Shown piece by piece: positions 36,692-45,800 of a DNA stretch of 64,000 nt. The stretch is taken from assembly GCA_030445275.1 (NCBI GenBank), contig JAUCSE010000022.1:62001-126000 (forward strand), given 5' to 3'. Made by a program: the position numbers and the translations under genes. Position 1 is the stretch's first letter, and every line of letters starts with the position of its first letter. The DNA is from Mucilaginibacter sp. GTDB lineage: Bacteria; Bacteroidota; Bacteroidia; Sphingobacteriales; Sphingobacteriaceae. The notes under the pieces are model-generated. The model did not search any database. It was not told the DNA's origin and was given only the letters and a program-made list of their open reading frames with translations.

Positions 36692-39600
36692 TTAGGCATT
36701 TCTAACAACGCCCATCTTTTTCAATAGTTTGCGGTTTTCGCGGCGGTGAACAAGGCGATGAACTATGGCGTATATGATAGGCAATATCAATAAAGTAAGT
36801 ATGGTTGAAGTAACCAAACCACCTATTACTACTATAGCCAATGGCTTTTGTGTTTCTGACCCTATTCCGGTTGATATAGCTGCCGGCATTAAACCGATAG
36901 CGGCCATCAGGGCGGTCATTACTACAGGCCTTACCCTTGATATAACCCCATCTAATATAGCCTGGTTAAGTGGCATGCGCTCTTCGATATTCTTTTTGAA
37001 TACCGATATCAGGATCACCCCGTTCTGTATACAAACCCCAAACAAGGCAATAAAACCTATACCTGCCGAGATACTGAAGTTTGTACCTGTAATATGCAAC
37101 GCAAGTATACCTCCAATTAAGGCGAATGGCACATTTAGTATTACCAGCGTAGCATCCTTCGCGTTACCAAAGGTGATGAATAGTATCAGGAAGATAACCA
37201 GTAAACAAATTGGCACAACGTGTGCAAGCGTAGTAGATGCCCGTATCTGGTTTTCAAACTCGCCATTCCAGGTAAATGAATAACCCTGGTCAAGCTTAAC
37301 CGCGGCATTAACTTTTTGCTGGGCCTCGGCAATAGTACTACCTAAATCGCGGCCACGTACCGAGAATTTAACAGCGATATATCGCATATTATTATCACGA
37401 TAGATAAACGCCGGCCCGGTTTGGGTAGTTATATTGGAGATCTCCTTAATGGCAATTTTTGATCCGTTTAAGGTTGGCACCATCAGGTTCTCGATCTTAT
37501 CCTGGGTGTTTCTGAATTGTTTTTGGTAGCGTATACGGATGTCGAACTTACGTTCACCTTCATATAAGGTAGTGGCTGCTTTACCACCAATAGCCATTTC
37601 AATAACCGAGTTTGCATCGGCTGTTGATACGCCATATAGTGCCATTTTACGTTGATCAAGCTCAATCCTGAACTCGGGCTGACCAAGGTTACGTAATACA
37701 CCAAGGTCTTCAACTCCCTGAACATGCTTTAATATATCCATTACCGAATCGGCTTTGTGATCCAGTACCGTAAAGTCAGGTCCAAATATTTTAACGGCCA
37801 TTGAGGCGGGCACGCCGGCCACGGCTTCGGCAACGTTATCAATAATAGGCTGAGAATAGTTGAATATAATACCTGGGAACTGACTCAGCTTTTTATCGAT
37901 ATTGGCAATAAGCTGTTCCTGGGTAAGGCCGCTTTTCCATTCTTTTTGTGGTAAAAGGTCAACTTGTATCTGTACGTTAAAAAATCCTTTAGGATCGGTA
38001 CCGTCATTGGTGCGACCTACTTGCGACAGGGTTTGTTTTACCTCGGGGAAAGTAGCCAGCACTTCGCGCATTTTATTGGTAACGTTTACGGAACTCTCCA
38101 GTGATGTGCTCATTGGTAATTGCGCGGTTACCCATAACGCACCCTCGTTAAGCTGCGGCAAAAACTCGCTACCCAAAAACTTAGCCGAAAAGAAAGTAAC
38201 AGCCATAAACGATACGGCCACAATTAAACTTAGCTTTTGGTTGCGATAAGTATAGTTGAACATACGGCGAATACCGTTTTCAAAAAATATAACAACCGGA
38301 TTATGCTTTTCCCTTACGTTTTTGCTCAGCAATATGCTTGACAGTGCCGGTACAAGGGTAAGTGTAAATATCAATGCCCCTAATAGTGCAAAGCCCAATG
38401 TATAAGCCAAAGGCGAGAACATTTTACCTTCAACCTTTTGGAAAGCGAAAATTGGTACTAAACAGGTTAGGATGATCAGTTTGGAAAAGAAAATGGCTTT
38501 ACCCATCTCAGCGCCAATATTTTTGAAAAGCCCCAGCTTAGCCAATCCATTGAATTTTTGCATGCCAACTTCCTTGGCTTTATGATCGAGTGCTACGAAT
38601 ATACCCTCAACCATTACCACGGCTCCATCTATGATGATGCCAAAATCCACCGCCCCCATCGAGAGTAAATTGGCGCTCATGCCTTTTAAACGCAAACACA
38701 TAAAGGCAAACAACAATGACAGCGGAATAATGATAGCCACGATTAGCGTAGTGCGCCAATCTGCCATAAACAGAAATACGATCACCGTAACCAGGATAAT
38801 ACCTTCGCAAAGGTTATGGATCACCGTTTCGGTACAAAAATCCATCAGGTTGGTACGATCGTAAAAAGTATCGAGCTTAACATCCTTGGGTAATATGTTA
38901 TTGTTCAGGTCGGCCACTTTATCCCTGATGCGTTTTAGTACCTCGGCAGGGTTTTCGCCTTTGCGCATTACTACAATACCTTCAATAACATCATTGTGCT
39001 TGTCGCGCCCAACCTGCCCTAAACGGGGCAGACCACTTTCTTTAATTTCAGCGACATCCTTAGCCAGTATGGGTACGTTTTTTACATTCTTAATAATGAT
39101 GTTCTGGATTTCATCAATATTGTTAATTAAGCCAATGCCTCGTACAATATAAGCCTGATCATTTTTTTCAATAATATCGCCTCCCACATTGATGTTACTG
39201 CGGTTTATGGCGTTGTACACATCCAATGAGGTTAGTTCGTATTTTTGTAGCAGGGCGGGGTTAACACTTACCTCATACGTTTTTTCTTCACCACCAAAGC
39301 TGTTTACGTCGGCAACACCGGGTACAGATTTAAATTGGCGATCCAATATCCAATCCTGTATGGCGGTTAACTCATGGATGCTTTTGGTACGGCTTTTTAG
39401 TGTATAGCGGTAAATTTCGCCGGTTGGGCCGTATGGTGGTTCAACTTCAGGTTTTACACCATCGGGCAGATCGGCATTACCCAGGCGGCTCAATACCTGC
39501 TGACGCGCAAAGGCATCGTCTACATCGTCATCAAAAATGATACGTACATATGATAAACCAAATGACGAAGTAGTACGAAGGTTGGCCTTTTTCTGTACGG

Positions 39601-39832
39601 AGTTTAAAACGGTCTCCATAGGTATGGTGATCATTTTTTCAACCTCTTCGGCGCTACGGCCAGGCCACTGGGCTATAATAATAATCTGCGTATTGGTTAC
39701 GTCAGGAAAAGTTTCAATAGGAGTGTTGCTGTAACTCCATATACCAAGCGCTACCAACACTAGTGTCATAAAAAACACAAAAATGCGATGCCTCAGCGAA
39801 AAGTAGATTATATTTTTAATGAATTTATTCAT
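36692..39832 (-). CDS. CzcA/CusA-type heavy-metal RND efflux pump
   Basis: A 1046-residue inner-membrane pump with twelve predicted membrane helices and two large periplasmic loops. The segment DFGxxxDGAxxxxE in helix 4 (about residues 392-409) is the proton-relay signature of heavy-metal RND pumps and separates it from drug pumps. Other landmarks are AQWPGRSAEEVEKM and FLGSEFLPQLNEGALW. It exports divalent or monovalent metal ions (Zn/Co/Cd or Cu/Ag) with the adaptor and TolC-type gene upstream. The exact metal is not predictable. It is the last gene of the operon, 94 bp from the adaptor across a hairpin repeat. Confidence 0.95.
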   Translation of the reverse strand: MNKFIKNIIYFSLRHRIFVFFMTLVLVALGIWSYSNTPIETFPDVTNTQIIIIAQWPGRSAEEVEKMITIPMETVLNSVQKKANLRTTSSFGLSYVRIIFDDDVDDAFARQQVLSRLGNADLPDGVKPEVEPPYGPTGEIYRYTLKSRTKSIHELTAIQDWILDRQFKSVPGVADVNSFGGEEKTYEVSVNPALLQKYELTSLDVYNAINRSNINVGGDIIEKNDQAYIVRGIGLINNIDEIQNIIIKNVKNVPILAKDVAEIKESGLPRLGQVGRDKHNDVIEGIVVMRKGENPAEVLKRIRDKVADLNNNILPKDVKLDTFYDRTNLMDFCTETVIHNLCEGIILVTVIVFLFMADWRTTLIVAIIIPLSLLFAFMCLRLKGMSANLLSMGAVDFGIIIDGAVVMVEGIFVALDHKAKEVGMQKFNGLAKLGLFKNIGAEMGKAIFFSKLIILTCLVPIFAFQKVEGKMFSPLAYTLGFALLGALIFTLTLVPALSSILLSKNVREKHNPVVIFFENGIRRMFNYTYRNQKLSLIVAVSFMAVTFFSAKFLGSEFLPQLNEGALWVTAQLPMSTSLESSVNVTNKMREVLATFPEVKQTLSQVGRTNDGTDPKGFFNVQIQVDLLPQKEWKSGLTQEQLIANIDKKLSQFPGIIFNYSQPIIDNVAEAVAGVPASMAVKIFGPDFTVLDHKADSVMDILKHVQGVEDLGVLRNLGQPEFRIELDQRKMALYGVSTADANSVIEMAIGGKAATTLYEGERKFDIRIRYQKQFRNTQDKIENLMVPTLNGSKIAIKEISNITTQTGPAFIYRDNNMRYIAVKFSVRGRDLGSTIAEAQQKVNAAVKLDQGYSFTWNGEFENQIRASTTLAHVVPICLLVIFLILFITFGNAKDATLVILNVPFALIGGILALHITGTNFSISAGIGFIALFGVCIQNGVILISVFKKNIEERMPLNQAILDGVISRVRPVVMTALMAAIGLMPAAISTGIGSETQKPLAIVVIGGLVTSTILTLLILPIIYAIVHRLVHRRENRKLLKKMGVVRNA

Positions 39833-39840
39833 TGTAAATT

Positions 39841-39912
39841 TAGTATTGAGTGTTGGGTTTTAAGTTTTGAGTGAATATTGAGTACCATAATTATTTTACT
39901 CATTACTCAAAA
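39841..39912. repeat. Word-repeat hairpin element (family E) inside the efflux operon
   Basis: The left part is made of words such as TATTGAGTG and TTTTGAGTG. The right part (39897-39912, TACTCATTACTCAAAA) is the imperfect reverse complement of 39865-39884. It occupies most of the 94-bp gap between the adaptor and pump genes, so the polycistronic RNA would form a hairpin here. Confidence 0.6.
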
Positions 39913-39926
39913 TTCACAGCTAAAGA

Positions 39927-41030
39927 CTATTTATCGCCCACTATGGCATCATAAAACAATAACTGGTTTTTAGATATCAGTTTATCACCGGCATTTAAAC
40001 CCGATGAAATATAACTTACATCATCAACTGTTTTTATAACGCTAACCTCGCGCACTTTCAAATCGGTTTTGCTGTTGTATACAACAACATAATACTTGCT
40101 GTTATCAAAAATTACTGCTTTTGCCGGTACTGCAACTGACTGTGCCTTATCGCTGTTGGTAATGATCACGTTGGTAAACATTTCAGGTTTCAGCATCATG
40201 TTGGTGTTTGGCAGCACAATTTTTATTTTCATTACCTTATTATCCGGATCAAGAACAGAGCTTATAGCGTTAACCCTACCTGTGAATACCTGACCGGGAT
40301 ACGCCACTGTAGTAACCTTGGCTGTATAACCTACTTTTACTTTGCTGATGTCGGACTCAAACACGTTAGCCCATATCCACACATCCTTCATGTTGGAGAT
40401 GGTGAACATATTGCCGCTGTTATCCGGACGGATAAAGCTGCCTGCTGTAATATTTTTTTCAACGATATAGCCACTTTCAGGCGCTTTGATGATCAGTGTT
40501 CCTCCCGCGGTGGTATTGCCACCACCATTAATGGCAATTTGCTGTTGCACCTTGGTATTTGCCGCTACTGATTTATTGTAGTTTTCTTTTGCTTCGGTAT
40601 AATCACGCTCGCTTGATATACCATTTTTGTACAGGTATTCTGCTTGTTCCAGTTGGCGTTTGGCAATAGCCAGATCCGATTTGGTGGCGGTTAGATCAGT
40701 ATAATTACCGGCAATATCCGCACTGCGCATTATAGCCAGTGTTTGTCCTTTGGTAACTTTATCTCCCAATGAAACCTTTACTTCCAGTATCTGGCCACCG
40801 GCAAAAGGAAATACCTTAATTACATTATTATCATCGTATGATACCTCGCCCGACAGGCTTAGCTCATCTTTTATGGCGGTAGTTTTAGCAGTATCAATAG
40901 TTATCATACGCGCCATAGAGTCGCTTACGGTAACGGGTTGATTTTCTGCAACGGGCTGCGGCTTGCCTTTACAGGCGGCAAGCAATAGTAAAGCGGAGAT
41001 GCCGGATAACAGCGTTTCTCTTTTCATCAT
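39927..41030 (-). CDS. Periplasmic adaptor of the heavy-metal RND system (CzcB-like)
   Basis: A 367-residue membrane-fusion protein with a lipoprotein signal ending LLLAAC (cysteine near 20). It has a biotinyl-lipoyl-like half (GGQILEVKVSLGDKVTKGQTLAIM), a coiled-coil hairpin (about 105-155, DLAIAKRQLEQAEYLYKNG), and then beta-barrel and membrane-proximal domains (GSFIRPDNSG, VSSVLDPDN-like ISSVLDPDNKVM). It links the RND pump to the outer-membrane channel and may deliver metal. It follows the TolC-type gene after 22 bp. Two ATG codons are adjacent at the start; either may be used. Confidence 0.93.
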   Translation of the reverse strand: MMKRETLLSGISALLLLAACKGKPQPVAENQPVTVSDSMARMITIDTAKTTAIKDELSLSGEVSYDDNNVIKVFPFAGGQILEVKVSLGDKVTKGQTLAIMRSADIAGNYTDLTATKSDLAIAKRQLEQAEYLYKNGISSERDYTEAKENYNKSVAANTKVQQQIAINGGGNTTAGGTLIIKAPESGYIVEKNITAGSFIRPDNSGNMFTISNMKDVWIWANVFESDISKVKVGYTAKVTTVAYPGQVFTGRVNAISSVLDPDNKVMKIKIVLPNTNMMLKPEMFTNVIITNSDKAQSVAVPAKAVIFDNSKYYVVVYNSKTDLKVREVSVIKTVDDVSYISSGLNAGDKLISKNQLLFYDAIVGDK

Positions 41031-41052
41031 TATATTATATTTATATAAGTTT

Positions 41053-42327
41053 TTAGGATTTGATTACAGTTGTGCCGGTAGCAAAATTCAGGTCGGCAAT
41101 AGCCTTTTGCAGATTATACTGCTGTTGCAGTATTTTGAGTTTGGTGTCTTTATAAGTGTCAAAAAAGTCAACAAATTCAATCAGGCTTATTTGTCTTTGC
41201 TGAAAGCTTTTGAACATACTGGTAAACAACTTATCATACTGCTCATTAAACTCAATTTGCTGGGTCGAAAATAGCTGCTGGTTTAATTTGTATTGATTTA
41301 CTGCAGCCACTACATCATTTTTCAGCTGCAGTTCGTTTTGCTTTAAGGTGCTTTCCTGGCTCTGGATATTATATTTAGCCGATTTGATATTACCCTGGTT
41401 ACGGTTAAAAAAGGGCAGAGGCAAGCCGATTTCTAAACCGTAATAGTTAGGGGCGTAGTTGCTATTTTTATCGTAAGATGCACCAATGGTTATGTCTGGA
41501 ACCGCCAGCGCCCGTTGATAAGCCAGGTTATGCGTAGCCGAATTAAGCTGATACTGGTTTGACAGATAATCGGGCCGGTTGGTTTTAGCCTGCTCAATTA
41601 ACGATGGTATATCAAGCGTAACCACTTCTGTTGGTTTATCATTTATAAGTGGAAAAACAAAGGCGGTTTCCTTGGTTTGCAGCAGGGTCTTTAATTCGGT
41701 TTGCAGGTCATTGATCTGGCGGTTGTTTTCGACCATGTCATTTTGCAAACCAAAAAGCAATGCTTTAAGCCTGATCAGATCTTTCATAGAGGTATTACCA
41801 GCATCAAACGATTTCTGAATGGCCTGAACGAGATTTGTTGCCGAGGTGATCTCGTTGCGATAAACCTTATCCTGCGCGTTCAAAGTAGCCAGCTGACTAA
41901 AGTCAAGCTGCAGGTTATAGCGCAGATTACGCATCAGGTCATTAAAGGCGGCTTCCTGTACCATTGCATCATCCTTGGCCATTTGTACTTGTTTGCCGCG
42001 TTTACCAGCTGTGGTGAATACCTGACTTAGTTGTACAAATACTTGGCCTTGCCCTTTGCTGTGATCAAAAAATTTATTGCTGCCACTGGTATGGATGTTT
42101 TGATCGGTGCTCAATACGGGGTTATCCCAAAGTTTGGCCTGTTGTATGAGCGCTTTGGAGGCTTCTACATTATACTTTTGGGCTAAGAGGCTTAAATTAT
42201 TATCAAGAAACTGTTTTTCGGCATCCTGAAAGGTAAGCTTAACGGTGTCAGTTTGGGCGGTGGCCCGGAGAGTACTAAAACTTAAAAGTACGACTGGGAA
42301 AAAAAGCAGGGGTTTTATTTTACACAT
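41053..42327 (-). CDS. TolC-family outer-membrane channel (CzcC-like)
   Basis: A 424-residue outer-membrane efflux protein with a signal peptide ending ATAQ (about 24). It is long, helical and Q/N-rich with two repeats of the TolC fold, for example LTFQDAEKQFLDNNLSLLAQKYNVEASKA (quoted here only as LTFQDAEKQF) and FNRNQGNIKSAKYN. It is the first gene of the metal-efflux operon and forms the exit duct. No metal-sensing regulator is adjacent. The upstream 203 bp hold no clear promoter consensus. Confidence 0.92.
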   Translation of the reverse strand: MCKIKPLLFFPVVLLSFSTLRATAQTDTVKLTFQDAEKQFLDNNLSLLAQKYNVEASKALIQQAKLWDNPVLSTDQNIHTSGSNKFFDHSKGQGQVFVQLSQVFTTAGKRGKQVQMAKDDAMVQEAAFNDLMRNLRYNLQLDFSQLATLNAQDKVYRNEITSATNLVQAIQKSFDAGNTSMKDLIRLKALLFGLQNDMVENNRQINDLQTELKTLLQTKETAFVFPLINDKPTEVVTLDIPSLIEQAKTNRPDYLSNQYQLNSATHNLAYQRALAVPDITIGASYDKNSNYAPNYYGLEIGLPLPFFNRNQGNIKSAKYNIQSQESTLKQNELQLKNDVVAAVNQYKLNQQLFSTQQIEFNEQYDKLFTSMFKSFQQRQISLIEFVDFFDTYKDTKLKILQQQYNLQKAIADLNFATGTTVIKS

Positions 42328-42530
42328 AGTCCTTAGTCAATTCAACAGTACAAAAATTCATAATGGGTATGAATTTTCTATGAAGAAGGGTTAATTATAC
42401 AATTAAAAATTCCGGATATATGTCTGATGATCTTATGGAGTGAACATAAGTTATATCGCAGGATTTTAACAAGCTTTCAAAAGCAGTTAAATATAACCCA
42501 AAAAGGAAGAAAGTAAAAGTAGTTCAACAG

Positions 42531-43316
42531 TTAAATTTCTATCTTAAACTCGTCTGCATCCTTTAAAAAAGGCAAAGCGCGGCGGGCTTTATTCACCTCA
42601 TCAGCAATGATCGAAAAAGTGTATACATCGTCTTCGTCGCGTTTATAATACACTACATTGCCGTTAGGGTCAATACAGGTTGAATCGCCGGAGTGATAAA
42701 CTTCATTACCATCGTGCCCCACACGGTTAACGCCAATTACATAGGCCTGATTTTCAACGGCGCGTGCGGGTAACAATGTACGCCAGTGTAAAGCCCTACG
42801 TTCGGGCCAGTTGGCCACCACAATCAGTAAATCGTACGCGTTTTCACCAATATTGCGCAGCCAAACCGGGAAACGAAGATCATAACAGATCATAGGGCAA
42901 ATTATCCAGCCATTCAATTCAACAAAAAGTTTTTCGGTGCCCGCGGTATAGGTATTATGCTCTTTACCAAGAGCAAACAGGTGCCGTTTATCATAATACT
43001 GATAGCTACCGTCAGGGCGCATCCAAATGAGGCGGTTATAATATTTATTAGCTTCTTTTATAATGATGCTGCCTGTTACCGCACAATCATATTGTTGTGC
43101 AGTTTTATGCATCCATTTCATGGTTTTGCCATCCATGGGTTCGGCCAGTGTTTCGGCATTCATTGTAAAGCCGGTGCTAAACATCTCAGGCAGTATGATC
43201 AGGTCGGTTTTTTCGCGTATACCGCCTGATAATCTCAGTGAGATATTTTGTAAATTTTTATCAGTGTTTTCCCAAAAAAGGTAGCCTTGAAAAATAGTAA
43301 TTTTTAGATTATCCAT
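42531..43316 (-). CDS. Omega-amidase (nitrilase superfamily, YafV-like)
   Basis: A 261-residue carbon-nitrogen hydrolase with the complete triad: Glu44 in ILPEMF, Lys109 in YYDKRHLF and Cys143 in MICYDLRFP. The MFSTGFT and DKRHLFALGKEH stretches resemble the YafV/Nit2 omega-amidase branch, which hydrolyses 2-oxoglutaramate (and 2-oxosuccinamate) to the 2-oxoacid and ammonia. It is followed upstream by a methionine/glutamine-type aminotransferase, which makes the omega-amidase reading more likely than a nitrile or N-carbamoyl substrate. Confidence 0.88.
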   Translation of the reverse strand: MDNLKITIFQGYLFWENTDKNLQNISLRLSGGIREKTDLIILPEMFSTGFTMNAETLAEPMDGKTMKWMHKTAQQYDCAVTGSIIIKEANKYYNRLIWMRPDGSYQYYDKRHLFALGKEHNTYTAGTEKLFVELNGWIICPMICYDLRFPVWLRNIGENAYDLLIVVANWPERRALHWRTLLPARAVENQAYVIGVNRVGHDGNEVYHSGDSTCIDPNGNVVYYKRDEDDVYTFSIIADEVNKARRALPFLKDADEFKIEI

Positions 43317-43462
43317 AAGCGTTTTTTAGTCGATAAGCTATGGTCAATAGTTTTATCGATGTTTATAAATGAACGTATGGTGGCTTATTATCCACAGGTT
43401 TATTTTACCAGTAATTTATGGGAATTAAAATGAACTATCAACTGTAATTCATTAACCATAAA

Positions 43463-44608
43463 TTAAACTTTCATTAATCTATCAACGGCTTTATCTAAAG
43501 TTTCTTGCCTTTTGGCAAAACAAAACCTCAAAACATGATGGTCAATTCCCTTACTGTAAAAGGCCGAAACCGGTATAGAAGCTACCCCATTTTCCCTAGC
43601 CATTCGTATAGCAAAATCAGCATCTTTTTCGTCAGTTATGTTGCTGTAACGTACTGATTGAAAGTACGATCCGTGGCAGGGGAGTAGTTCAAACCGGGTT
43701 TGTTCAAGGCCTTTGCGAAAGTAATCTCGTTTCTGCTGAAAAAAAGCCGGCAGACCTAAATAAGTTTCTTCATTTTTTAAATACTCGGCAATGGCATATT
43801 GTATAGGCGTGTTTACCGCGAACACTAAAAACTGATGTATTTTTCTGAATTCCTGCATCAGGTATTCAGGAGCCATACAATAACCAACCTTCCAGCCGGT
43901 AGCATGAAATGGCTTGCCAAACGAGGCTACAATAAAGCTGCGCTGCTGTAATTCGGGGTAGCGGGCCATGCTATGATGTGTTTCGCCATCATATATCAGG
44001 TGTTCATATACCTCGTCGCTCAAAATCAGGATGTCCTGGTTTTTTACAATAGCGCTCAGCTCATCAATATCTTTTTTGTGCAGTATAGTAGAAGTTGGGT
44101 TTTGTGGTGAGTTAAGGATGATCATTTTTGTTTTATGATTGATCAGTCTTTTTACCATATCCCAGGCAATGCGATAATTAGGTGGCTCCAACGCCAATGA
44201 TTTTACAACGCCACCCATTAGCTTAATGGCAGGGGCGTAGCAATCAAAAGCAGGCTCAAATATAATCACCTCATCATTAGGGTGAATAACAGCGCTTATG
44301 GCGGTAAATATAGCCTGCGTACCACCCGCGGTTATAGTAATCTCTGTATCTGGGTTGTAAACTGCACCATATAATTTTTCTGTTTTTTCGGCTATTTTTT
44401 CACGCAGCGCCATTACACCGGCCATAGGGGCATACTGGTTATAACCGTTTTTCATAGCCTTGTTAACCAGTTCAATAAGCTCAGGCGAACAGTCATAATC
44501 AGGAAAGCCTTGCGAAAGGTTTATTGCATCCACCTCAGTGGCCAGGGCCGACATAGTGGTGAATATAGTTGTGCCAGTTTGTGGTAATTTAGAAACAACA
44601 GGTATCAT
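43463..44608 (-). CDS. Methionine/glutamine-type aminotransferase (YbdL/GTK-like)
   Basis: A 381-residue class I PLP aminotransferase. Features are NLSQGFPDYDCSPEL (substrate cap), GGTQAIFTAISA, NSPQNPTS, and the PLP lysine in SFGKPFHATGWKVGY. It is closest in type to the bacterial methionine aminotransferase YbdL and eukaryotic glutamine transaminase K, which return 4-methylthio-2-oxobutanoate to methionine using glutamine. The ATG at 44608 gives MIPVVSKLPQTGTTIF, the normal family start. With the omega-amidase 146 bp downstream it would remove the co-product 2-oxoglutaramate. Confidence 0.88.
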   Translation of the reverse strand: MIPVVSKLPQTGTTIFTTMSALATEVDAINLSQGFPDYDCSPELIELVNKAMKNGYNQYAPMAGVMALREKIAEKTEKLYGAVYNPDTEITITAGGTQAIFTAISAVIHPNDEVIIFEPAFDCYAPAIKLMGGVVKSLALEPPNYRIAWDMVKRLINHKTKMIILNSPQNPTSTILHKKDIDELSAIVKNQDILILSDEVYEHLIYDGETHHSMARYPELQQRSFIVASFGKPFHATGWKVGYCMAPEYLMQEFRKIHQFLVFAVNTPIQYAIAEYLKNEETYLGLPAFFQQKRDYFRKGLEQTRFELLPCHGSYFQSVRYSNITDEKDADFAIRMARENGVASIPVSAFYSKGIDHHVLRFCFAKRQETLDKAVDRLMKV

Positions 44609-44740
44609 GTAGGGGCTAAAACTAAGCAAAAAAGTGCAAACTCATCCGCGTAAAAGTACGTTTTTTTTGTTTGCTGAAATTATTTAACATAATAAGAAAG
44701 TTAGTATTGTTTAACTTATCTGCTGTTTTATGGATTGTAA

Positions 44741-45718
44741 TTATGCCAGGTGCATCACAGCATATAAGGCTGTTGCAGAGATAGCTATCCATAATAATAT
44801 ACCTTGTAATAATGGCCTGAACCCTACGGATAATAATACAGTACGTGATAACCCTGCACCTATCAGAAATAGGGTTAAAGTTAAACCAGCTTTGGCAATT
44901 TTTATAAAAAAGGGACTGATAACAGATATCGCTGGTAGGTAAGTATTAGCAATCATGGCCAGGATAAATAATCCGATAAAATAGGGAATGCTTATTTTTT
45001 TTGATTCGTTTTTAAAAATGAATGACGACATAAAAGCTACAGGTACAATCCATAAGGCTCTTGCCAGTTTAACCGTTGTAGCTACTTCAAGCGCATGCGA
45101 GCCATACTTACTGGCCGCGCCAACAACAGAGCTGGTATCATGAATAGCAATAGCGCACCATAAACCAAATTGCGTTTGTGAAAGATTTAAATAGTGACCT
45201 ATCAACGGAAATGTGAATAATGCAATAGAATTGAGAATAAAAACGCATCCCAACGCTACCGATATTTGTTTTTCCTGAGCTTTGATAACCGGTGAAATTG
45301 CCGCTATAGCGCTTCCGCCGCAAATGGCAGTTCCTGACGAGATCAGGTAGGATGTTTTCTTTTCGATCCTGAACCATTTGCCTGTAAAATACCCGAACAC
45401 AAGGGCACCGGTAATGGATGCTATGGTAAATAATATACCCTCTTTACCAGCTTGCAATGCACTATGTACATTCATCCCAAAACCTAACCCTACCACCGAT
45501 ATTTGCAGCAACAAATGTGTAGCCTTATGATTTAAATGCAAATAAGGGTGACCCGTAAATTGTGCAATAGCCAGGCCCATCAGCAACGCCATTGCAGGGC
45601 TTATAAAGGGCGTTAAACAAAGTGTTATACATATGATGAATATAATGATGCGGACATTACTACTTACATTAAGTACTAATGCATGAGTATTGTTTGAGAA
45701 TTGATTTTGGGTGTGCAT
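44741..45718 (-). CDS. YeiH/UPF0324 family membrane transporter
   Basis: A 325-residue hydrophobic protein with about ten membrane helices. The family core SGTAICGGSAIAAISPVI and the later AIAIHDTSSVVGAA segment mark it as a YeiH-type putative sulfate/sulfite exporter. Substrate assignment in this family is tentative. A LysR regulator often accompanies yeiH but none is seen here. The ATG at 45718 is preferred; a start 21 bp upstream is also possible. Confidence 0.9.
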   Translation of the reverse strand: MHTQNQFSNNTHALVLNVSSNVRIIIFIICITLCLTPFISPAMALLMGLAIAQFTGHPYLHLNHKATHLLLQISVVGLGFGMNVHSALQAGKEGILFTIASITGALVFGYFTGKWFRIEKKTSYLISSGTAICGGSAIAAISPVIKAQEKQISVALGCVFILNSIALFTFPLIGHYLNLSQTQFGLWCAIAIHDTSSVVGAASKYGSHALEVATTVKLARALWIVPVAFMSSFIFKNESKKISIPYFIGLFILAMIANTYLPAISVISPFFIKIAKAGLTLTLFLIGAGLSRTVLLSVGFRPLLQGILLWIAISATALYAVMHLA

Positions 45719-45800
45719 GTGTTGCTTTTTATACAGCACAAAGGTGTGGTAATGGTAGATACCATTTTTATCACAAAATACAATCTGGAATAACTTTTAG

